Source: an uncultured Clostridia bacterium (GTDB lineage: Bacteria; Bacillota; Clostridia; TANB77; CAG-508). Taken from it: a stretch of 12,541 bases of DNA. Numbering within the stretch: position 1 is the first letter of the stretch; every line of letters begins with the position of its first letter. The stretch covers positions 1 to 12,541 of the forward strand of contig CAKOZB010000037.1 in the NCBI GenBank assembly GCA_934131055.1, read 5' to 3'. Shown in pieces: positions 8,217 through 12,541 of the stretch. The translations under genes and the position numbers were made by a program. The notes under the pieces are model-generated. The model ran no database searches and had not been told where the DNA came from. It worked only from the letters and a program-made list of their open reading frames with translations.

Positions 8217-9305
8217 ATGATGATAATAATAGTTTTATTACTAGTAGCAATAATAATAGGCCTAATGTTCTATAATATGTCAATACACAAAAAAATTGAT
8301 TCTTTTAAGAACATAAACCAACAAATTACAAGTTTAAATGTATTACAAGATTTTATGGATACCATAAGTGAAACATCAAGTGTTGATGATAAGCTGAAAA
8401 AAATTAATGACATATTAATAGAAAAATATGGCATAAAATATTCAACTATTGTAGTATATAATGGAGCGGAATTTGTAATAAGAGCCTCAAATGTTGCAGA
8501 AAAACATTGGGAAACACTAAAAAATTTGCAGTCAGAACCAGTTTTTGCAGATAGTATAGAAACGGGTATTCCCAAATACATTACAGTTGAAAAAGAAGGC
8601 GAAAAATTGCCTTATCAAAAAATGGAATTTGGAAGAGCAAAGGCAGCAATGTTTTTTCCAATATACATAGACAATGTTTACATTGGTTATTGGATAATAG
8701 AAGGAAGCACTCCTCATGAATTCGATAATGTGGATACTACAATATTAGAAGTTGTAAAAAATAATATTGTTGCTGTTTTGAAAACTGTAGAAAATCAATC
8801 TACAATAGAAAAAATTGTAAGAGATGACCAATACTCAGAATTAAAAACAGCAGAGTATTTATACACAGAAGGAAAAAATGTTATAGATAAATATTCTACA
8901 TCAACTGTTTGCTTATTAAAAATAATAAATTTAGTTGAAATAAACGAAAAAATAAGCAGAAAGACAGGAGATAATGTAATAACACAAGTTTGTAGAGAAA
9001 TAAAACAAAACTTATCACCAGAATATTTATTTGTAAGATATATGGGACCAAAATTTGCTATAGTTTTTTCAGGTGTTGATTTAGAAGCCGTTGAGGAGTT
9101 TATGAAAACAGTAAAAGAAAAAACGGAAGCTATAAAAATAGCACCTGCTGAAGACTATAAAGGAGATGAAACTGAGGTATCACCGAAATTAAATATTGCT
9201 CTTGCAAAATATTATAAAGGCACTGCTTTAGTTGGTGTTACTCAAAAACTAGAAGAATATTTAGACACAGCTGATACATCAGAAAGTAATATAAATTATT
9301 TATAG
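8217..9305 (+). CDS. membrane-anchored GAF plus degenerate GGDEF protein
   Basis: 362 residues. Residues 1-20 are a transmembrane anchor ([19 protein letters not shown]). About 40-180 looks like a GAF sensory domain, with [18 protein letters not shown], strands [11 protein letters not shown], and [21 protein letters not shown]. From about 200 the sequence follows a GGDEF domain: [20 protein letters not shown] matches the family helix before the signature. The signature itself is RYMGPKF (MGPKF at 276-280) in place of RxGGDEF, and the metal-binding Asp of the FDIDxFK strand is lost ([11 protein letters not shown]). Cyclic-di-GMP synthesis is therefore not expected. The protein may bind a ligand or act by protein contact (inference). 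GAGGTGA at 8201-8207 lies 9 nt before the ATG at 8217; the adjacent ATG at 8220 is an equal alternative. The stop overlaps the ireB ribosome binding site, implying co-expression. Confidence 0.8.
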   Translation: MMIIIVLLLVAIIIGLMFYNMSIHKKIDSFKNINQQITSLNVLQDFMDTISETSSVDDKLKKINDILIEKYGIKYSTIVVYNGAEFVIRASNVAEKHWETLKNLQSEPVFADSIETGIPKYITVEKEGEKLPYQKMEFGRAKAAMFFPIYIDNVYIGYWIIEGSTPHEFDNVDTTILEVVKNNIVAVLKTVENQSTIEKIVRDDQYSELKTAEYLYTEGKNVIDKYSTSTVCLLKIINLVEINEKISRKTGDNVITQVCREIKQNLSPEYLFVRYMGPKFAIVFSGVDLEAVEEFMKTVKEKTEAIKIAPAEDYKGDETEVSPKLNIALAKYYKGTALVGVTQKLEEYLDTADTSESNINYL

Positions 9306-9315
9306 GAGGTTTTAT

Positions 9316-9570
9316 ATGGTTACAGACGAAACTGTTAGTTTTAATGTTGAAAAAGAAAAAAATGAAAAAACTAGGGATATACTTAAAGAAGTATATAAGG
9401 CTTTAACTGAAAAAGGTTACAACCCAATAAATCAAATAGTAGGCTATATACTTTCTGGAGATCCTACATATATAACAAGCCATAATGGTGCAAGAAATTT
9501 AATTAGACAAGTTGAAAGAGATGAACTATTAGAAGAAATGGTAAAAAATTATATTGGATTGGACAAGTAA
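9316..9570 (+). CDS. ireB: IreB family regulatory phosphoprotein (UPF0297)
   Basis: 84 residues matching the family in full, with [31 protein letters not shown] and [13 protein letters not shown]. In Enterococcus faecalis IreB is a small dimeric protein phosphorylated by the PASTA kinase IreK, influencing cephalosporin tolerance and cell-envelope homeostasis. The N-terminal TDETV (residues 3-7) matches the E. faecalis segment holding the phosphorylated threonines, so T3 and T6 are the likely sites here. AGGAGG (9304-9309) is 6 nt before the ATG and overlaps the preceding stop. ruvX starts 3 nt after its stop, the usual Bacillota arrangement. Confidence 0.95.
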   Translation: MVTDETVSFNVEKEKNEKTRDILKEVYKALTEKGYNPINQIVGYILSGDPTYITSHNGARNLIRQVERDELLEEMVKNYIGLDK

Positions 9571-9573
9571 TAT

Positions 9574-10008
9574 ATGAGAGCTTTAGGAATAGATTATGGA
9601 GATGCAAGAGTTGGAATTGCTATAACAGACCCATTAGGCTATACGGCGCAAGGGCTAGAAACAATTCATCATCAAGGAAATGATAAAATAGTTTTAAAGC
9701 GTTTGGAAGAAATACTTGCTGAATATAATAACGAAATTGATACATTTGCAATTGGAATGCCATTGAATATGAATGGCACAAAAACAGAACGCGTGGAAGT
9801 TACAGAAAAGTTCATACATAAATTACAGTGTAAATTCAATAAAATAAAAATTGAAAGAATAGACGAAAGACTAACAACTGTAGAAGCTCATAAAACAATG
9901 AACTTTTTAAATGTAAATAAGCACAAAAAAAGAAACATAGTAGATACAATTTCAGCAGTATATATTTTGGAATCTTATATGAAAATGAAAAAAGATAATT
10001 TAATATAA
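9574..10008 (+). CDS. ruvX: putative Holliday junction resolvase / pre-16S rRNA nuclease RuvX (YqgF)
   Basis: 144 residues with RNase H-like fold signatures: GIDYGDARVGIAITDP with D7, FAIGMPLNMNGT, RIDERLTT (D97-E98) and NIVDTISAVYILESY with D124. D7, E98 and D124 are the expected metal-binding acidic residues. The family is named for Holliday junction resolution, but genetic work on YqgF in E. coli supports a role in 16S rRNA 5'-end maturation. Which role applies here is not visible. The start is 3 nt after the ireB stop and no strong SD is seen before it, which suggests translational coupling. Confidence 0.95.
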   Translation: MRALGIDYGDARVGIAITDPLGYTAQGLETIHHQGNDKIVLKRLEEILAEYNNEIDTFAIGMPLNMNGTKTERVEVTEKFIHKLQCKFNKIKIERIDERLTTVEAHKTMNFLNVNKHKKRNIVDTISAVYILESYMKMKKDNLI

Positions 10009-10068
10009 TTGAAAAAAAATAAAATAATAGTATAAATAAAATGGTTTTAATTTTGTAGAAATACAAAT

Positions 10069-10074
10069 TATAAT
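10069..10074 (+). promoter_or_regulatory. possible -10 element upstream of yrzB
   Basis: A perfect TATAAT lies 30 nt before the yrzB ATG, in the 95-nt gap after ruvX. The best upstream partner is a poor TTTTAA at 10045-10050 with 18-bp spacing. It could give a short extra transcript of yrzB, but the AT-rich context makes a chance match likely. Confidence 0.25.
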
Positions 10075-10103
10075 AAAATTAATTTTGAAGGGAGAATAAA
10101 GTA

Positions 10104-10430
10104 ATGAATGACGAAAACATAACAAACAATTCTGAGGAAGAATTATCAGACAACATAATAACTTTAACAGATGAAGAAGGAAAGGAATCTAACTTCGAAC
10201 TTTTAGATTTAGTCGAATTAGATAACGAAGAATACGTAGTTTTATTACCAGTAGACGATGAAGAAAGTGAAGAACCAGGAGAGGTAGTAATTTTAAAAGT
10301 TGAAGATTCAGACGATGACAGTGATGAAGAAACAGAATCATATGTTAGCGTTGAAGATGAAGAAACATTAACAAAAGTATTTGAGATATTTAAAGATAAA
10401 TTCAAGAATGAATTTGATTTTGTAGACTAA
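10104..10430 (+). CDS. yrzB: DUF1292 family protein (YrzB)
   Basis: 108 residues, extremely acidic. The order ITLTDEEGKESNFELLDLVE, NEEYVVLLPVDDEE, GEVVILKVEDSDDD and SYVSVEDEETLTKVFEIFKD follows the DUF1292 pattern of a beta-rich core and a C-terminal helix. The family is uncharacterised; Bacillota genomes commonly keep it downstream of ireB and ruvX, as here. AAGGGAG (10088-10094) is 9 nt before the ATG. The following terminator ends the unit. The opposite strand holds a Ser-rich open frame that is only the mirror of the Glu/Asp codons. Confidence 0.92.
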   Translation: MNDENITNNSEEELSDNIITLTDEEGKESNFELLDLVELDNEEYVVLLPVDDEESEEPGEVVILKVEDSDDDSDEETESYVSVEDEETLTKVFEIFKDKFKNEFDFVD

Positions 10431-10444
10431 TAAAACACAAGAAT

Positions 10445-10477
10445 ATGGCTATTGAATTTTCTTCAATAGCCATTTTG
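10445..10477 (+). terminator. rho-independent terminator after yrzB
   Basis: A perfect 12-bp stem, ATGGCTATTGAA (10445-10456) with TTCAATAGCCAT (10462-10473), a TTTTC loop and a TTTTG tail, starting 14 nt after the yrzB stop. It closes the unit that begins at 5042. Confidence 0.92.
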
Positions 10478-10525
10478 TAATTGAAAATTAAATGCAAATA
10501 ATTTATGCTTTAAGGAGGAAGAAAA

Positions 10526-10999
10526 ATGCAAAAATTTAGTACATGGATGGTATTAGCTTTAGATGTAATGTTTTGGTTATTTAGAATAATTGCAGCATAT
10601 ACAAGTTCTATGGGTATAGAATTTATGGTAAAGCCAATGGATATGAATATGGAAATAGCAATGATATTTCTAGCTTTAATATGTTTTGTGTTTATTGTAA
10701 AGAGAAAATTCTTAGGTTCCATTGTATATATGATTGGATATTTAGGCTATTTTGGTGTATATCTATTTAAAAATTTACAAGCAATGCAGGCCGGAGCTGG
10801 AATGATGGATGATTATATAAATGTATTATTCTCTTTAGCAGGAGTTGCATTACCACTATTTACATTTTTGGACTTATTACTTGACAAAAATAGACAAGCC
10901 CATCCAACAGATAAAAAGACTGACTGGTTTTATAATAACAAGAAATATGATATGGAAAAAGACGAAAGAGCAGATAAGAACAATTATAGAACATTGTAA
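10526..10999 (+). CDS. four-helix membrane protein of unknown function
   Basis: 157 residues. Hydrophobic segments lie at about 8-26, 42-58, 62-81 and 98-119. A charged tail of nearly 40 residues (120-157) follows. The Arg/Lys between helices 2 and 3 and the charged end suggest that the tail is cytoplasmic. The tail reads HPTDKKTDWFYNNKKYD and then DERADKNNYRTL; its density of Trp, Tyr and charged residues looks like a conserved functional motif, but I do not recognise a named family. Met is unusually frequent in the first half (MVKPMDMNMEIAM). A strong SD, AAGGAGG (10512-10518), is 7 nt before the ATG. It lies between a terminator and a separate promoter, so it may be monocistronic or rely on read-through; no convincing promoter of its own was found. 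Confidence 0.8.
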   Translation: MQKFSTWMVLALDVMFWLFRIIAAYTSSMGIEFMVKPMDMNMEIAMIFLALICFVFIVKRKFLGSIVYMIGYLGYFGVYLFKNLQAMQAGAGMMDDYINVLFSLAGVALPLFTFLDLLLDKNRQAHPTDKKTDWFYNNKKYDMEKDERADKNNYRTL

Positions 11000-11026
11000 A
11001 AATATTTATTTAATGTGAATTTGAAG

Positions 11027-11055
11027 TTGACGTAATATTAAAAAACTGTTATAAT
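11027..11055 (+). promoter_or_regulatory. strong sigma-A promoter with extended -10
   Basis: TTGACG (11027-11032, 5 of 6) and a perfect TATAAT (11050-11055) are 17 bp apart, and TG at 11047-11048 completes a TGnTATAAT extended -10. Transcription should start near 11062, giving a leader of about 104 nt before the ATG at 11166. This is the best promoter match in the window. Confidence 0.8.
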
Positions 11056-11061
11056 AATTTA

Positions 11062-11165
11062 TGTTTGAAAAAACGCAAAAATATGAAAGGAGAACGCTTA
11101 GTACGTAATCATTTCACTTCCAAATAGCTGATATTTGGAATACAAACAAAAGAGGAGACTTTTAT
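11062..11165 (+). promoter_or_regulatory. 5' leader with a stem-loop and a short upstream frame
   Basis: The leader contains a perfect 9-bp hairpin, TTCCAAATA (11118-11126) with TATTTGGAA (11132-11140), loop GCTGA, without a U-tract, so it is not a simple terminator. It ends 11 nt before the SD GAGGAG (11152-11157). A 14-codon frame (ATG at 11083, TAG at 11125-11127) ends inside this hairpin but has no clear SD. AAAGGAG at 11086-11092 is SD-like but is followed by no usable start codon. No known riboswitch class is recognised. Confidence 0.5.
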
Positions 11166-11987
11166 ATGGAAAAAGCAAACGATAGCAAAATTTTACGGGT
11201 AAACGGTGCAATTGCAACGGATAATTCGATTACTTTAATAACAAAAGTAAATGGAAAATGGTATGCAACGCGAGCTAAAGACAATAATGGCGCTATTGCT
11301 TATGAAAATTGCAAGGCAAAAATTGAAGATAATGATGACTTAATCATAGACGAGATGAAGTCGAGGGCTATTTCTGCCATTAGTATTTTTGTAATAGTAG
11401 TGTTAGCGTATCAGATTACAGTTGTATTTAAAAATTTGATGTTTGCCACTATCGTAACGGCTTTGTGCATTGACAGTGTTGCGTGGAAAGGTTCAATACT
11501 GAAATACTTTAATAACTTTTGGAAAATAATTCATAAAAAAGAAAGAAGGAGAATGCATGCTGCAACACACAAAGTATTAAATGCTTATGAATTCCTAAAA
11601 TCAGTGCCAAATACTGATGAGGCAAAGAAATATAGCAGTTTCACTGAAAATTGTGATGATGCTAAAAATAGCCTTGGAATCGTAACTTTGCTTTTTATGT
11701 TCATGGTAGGTTGGATTGATGGACGGTTTATAACACCGGAAAAGACGCTTATGGTATATGGCATAGCTTTAATTGTTTATGCTGTCATCTTTAGATTGGG
11801 ATTATACAAATTTGCAAGTTGGTATTCTTTAAAGAAACCGACTAGGCATCAAATATCTATGGCCATAGTTGCCTTGGAAGAACATTTGGAGTTAATTAAA
11901 AAGGTGAAAGAAGATGAAGACTGTATACTTGGAGATGAGAAGATAAAAGATATTTTCATTTCCTATGAGGAAGCAACTACAATTTGA
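11166..11987 (+). CDS. integral membrane protein, divergent DUF1385 (YqhQ-like) relative
   Basis: 273 residues. Hydrophobic segments lie at about 68-89, 90-106, 169-187 and 195-214. Between the second and third is HAATHKVLNAYE (H131 onward), then KKYSSFTENC with C163. I align this with the DUF1385 signature, in which an HGAEHK block is followed by AYE and then KYSxFHxxCGTS. The closing helix KKPTRHQISMAIVALEEHL also resembles the DUF1385 end. The Glu of HGAEHK is T134 here and the CGTS is CDDA, so the motif has lost residues that are usually conserved. The family's biochemical role is unknown. GAGGAG (11152-11157) supports the ATG. It has its own strong promoter, structured leader and terminator, so it is a monocistronic gene. 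The family assignment is from memory of motifs and is moderately certain. Confidence 0.7.
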   Translation: MEKANDSKILRVNGAIATDNSITLITKVNGKWYATRAKDNNGAIAYENCKAKIEDNDDLIIDEMKSRAISAISIFVIVVLAYQITVVFKNLMFATIVTALCIDSVAWKGSILKYFNNFWKIIHKKERRRMHAATHKVLNAYEFLKSVPNTDEAKKYSSFTENCDDAKNSLGIVTLLFMFMVGWIDGRFITPEKTLMVYGIALIVYAVIFRLGLYKFASWYSLKKPTRHQISMAIVALEEHLELIKKVKEDEDCILGDEKIKDIFISYEEATTI

Positions 11988-12009
11988 GTGAACTAAAACA
12001 CTATAGGTA

Positions 12010-12060
12010 AAACAGAAAGAGCAACGTATCAGCTATACGTAGCTCTTTCTGTTTATTTTA
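12010..12060 (+). terminator. long rho-independent terminator after the DUF1385-like gene
   Basis: A 20-bp stem, 12010-12029 with 12035-12054, has a single A-A mismatch (12023/12041) and loop CAGCT, followed by ATTTTA. The arms begin AAACAGAAAGAGC and end GCTCTTTCTGTTT. It starts 23 nt after the stop codon. Confidence 0.9.
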
Positions 12061-12144
12061 ATTATGAAATTATATTATTACAGACATTATTTTAGAAATT
12101 AAGAATTATATAATCTACTTTTTGAAAATGAAGAGAAAATTAAC

Positions 12145-12173
12145 TTTATAAAAGTGGATAAATATGGTATAAT
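12145..12173 (+). promoter_or_regulatory. extended -10 promoter candidate
   Basis: TATAAT (12168-12173) is preceded by TGG, giving a perfect TGnTATAAT. The -35 region 17 bp upstream is a weak TTTATA (12145-12150). Transcription would start near 12180 and cover the small frames at 12219-12354. Confidence 0.5.
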
Positions 12174-12218
12174 AAAAAATGATTGTATTATTGTGTTGTA
12201 AAAGGGAGAAATTAGTTT

Positions 12219-12275
12219 GTGGACTATATATTTCATTTAATAAATCAAGAAAGGGATGAAATTTATTATGAATAA
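12219..12275 (+). CDS. possible 18-residue peptide, GTG start
   Basis: The frame reads VDYIFHLINQERDEIYYE and stop. AAGGGAG (12202-12208) sits 10 nt before the GTG. A TTG at 12217 in another frame gives only 7 residues. The composition is protein-like, and its end overlaps the next frame by 8 nt, as in translational coupling or a frameshifted single gene. There is no known family. Confidence 0.25.
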   Translation: MDYIFHLINQERDEIYYE

Positions 12276-12354
12276 TAGTAAAAAAATAATAGAAAAGAAA
12301 CGAATAATGCTTCCTCAAGAGTATCAATATCATGGTAAAGAACGACTTATATAA
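12268..12354 (+). CDS. possible 28-residue basic peptide
   Basis: ATG at 12268, stop at 12352-12354. The product MNNSKKIIEKKRIMLPQEYQ (residues 1-20) continues YHGKERLI. AAGGG (12251-12255) is about 12 nt before the ATG, a rather long spacing. It could be a real small basic protein, the second half of a frameshifted frame starting at 12219, or chance. There is no known family. Confidence 0.3.
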   Translation: MNNSKKIIEKKRIMLPQEYQYHGKERLI

Positions 12355-12363
12355 ACACTCTTT

Positions 12364-12390
12364 AAAACTCTTATTTTATAAGGTTTTTAA
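12364..12390 (+). terminator. weak hairpin with T-run, possible terminator
   Basis: AAAACTCTTAT pairs with ATAAGGTTTT with one bulged T and a TTT loop, followed by TAATTAAATTT. It begins about 10 nt after the stop of the small frame. The stem is short and AT-rich. Confidence 0.35.
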
Positions 12391-12492
12391 TTAAATTTCT
12401 TTTTACAATTTTTAATAAAAAATTAATAAAAATTATAAGAAAAATCGGGTAAAAACTACTTAAGGAAACTTTTTTATAAGAAGGTGAATATT

Positions 12493-12541
12493 TTGAAGAT
12501 AGAAGATTTAAGAAAAGATTATGATGAATTACAAGTTAAAT
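12493..12541 (+). CDS. start of an unidentified gene (3' partial)
   Basis: Sixteen codons, read as MKIEDLRKDYDELQVK with a TTG start, and running off the right edge. The start is chosen from AAGGTGA (12481-12487) located 5 nt upstream; no ATG is available in the frame nearby. The sequence predicts a charged amphipathic helix. That is too little to assign a family. Confidence 0.6.
   Translation, partial: MKIEDLRKDYDELQVK

Larger units (their letters stand above)
12055..12492. other. gene-poor AT-rich stretch
   Basis: There is no gene of ordinary size in these roughly 440 nt. It holds an extended -10 promoter candidate, two tiny overlapping frames, a weak hairpin at 12364-12390, and the ribosome binding site of the gene at the right edge. 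Every other frame is short or low complexity. Confidence 0.6.

Noticed and set aside
5042..9305. A complete Tad pilus or type IV secretion locus
   Set aside because: Only a TadZ-like protein and a VirB2-shaped protein are seen. No prepilin peptidase, Flp pilin, secretion ATPase (CpaF/VirB4) or TadB/C-type platform gene is present.
10079..10405. 108-residue open frame on the - strand opposite yrzB
   Set aside because: It is Ser-rich low complexity, produced by the complement of Glu/Asp codons in the highly acidic DUF1292 gene, with no independent ribosome binding site.
10481..10509. TTGAAA-17-TATGCT as a promoter for the gene at 10526
   Set aside because: The transcript would start inside the AAGGAGG ribosome binding site, leaving no usable leader.
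11118..11140. 9-bp hairpin as a terminator
   Set aside because: It has no T-tract after the right arm, and the SD and start codon follow directly. It is treated as a leader structure instead.
12115..12333. 72-residue frame on the - strand
   Set aside because: It is a Phe/Tyr/Ile-rich translation of AT-rich intergenic DNA and overlaps the better-supported promoter and small frames on the + strand.
1..12541. CRISPR arrays, insertion sequences, tRNA or rRNA genes, attachment sites
   Set aside because: No spaced direct repeats, transposase motifs, cloverleaf or rRNA-like stretches were seen on reading through the window.

Overview
The window comes from a low-GC (roughly 30% G+C by eye) Gram-positive genome, most likely an anaerobic member of the Clostridia. 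The signs are strong AGGAGG-type ribosome binding sites, A/T-ending codons throughout, and the Bacillota-typical gene run ireB-ruvX-yrzB. I cannot name the species. All supported genes are on the + strand.

Region 1 (1-4971): the 3' part of miaB (tRNA methylthiolation), cut by the left edge, abuts mutS (mismatch recognition). A membrane-anchored GH73-type glucosaminidase follows, and the unit closes with a rho-independent hairpin. These three genes are almost gap-free and look co-transcribed.

Region 2 (4972-10477): a second apparent transcription unit. It opens with three unfamiliar genes: a small secreted or lipid-anchored two-helix membrane protein; a 913-residue protein with an N-terminal receiver-like fold, a long disordered linker carrying two AT-hook motifs, and a C-terminal MinD/ParA/TadZ-like ATPase domain with an eroded P-loop; and a membrane-tethered GAF plus degenerate GGDEF protein. 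The conserved trio ireB, ruvX and yrzB (DUF1292) follows, then a perfect 12-bp terminator hairpin. The three-gene cassette is the best candidate here for an undescribed system. All its domains resemble nucleotide or phosphate signalling modules whose catalytic residues are missing, so it may act as a membrane-linked scaffold or positioning system rather than as enzymes. That is inference.

Region 3 (10478-12054): a four-helix membrane protein of unknown function with a distinctive cytoplasmic tail. After it comes a separately promoted 273-residue membrane protein that I read as a divergent DUF1385 (YqhQ-like) relative. It has a near-consensus extended -10 promoter, a leader of about 100 nt with a 9-bp hairpin, and a 20-bp terminator hairpin.

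Region 4 (12055-12541): a gene-poor stretch with an extended -10 promoter and two tiny overlapping reading frames of doubtful status. At the right edge is the first 16 codons of a TTG-started gene that continues outside the window.
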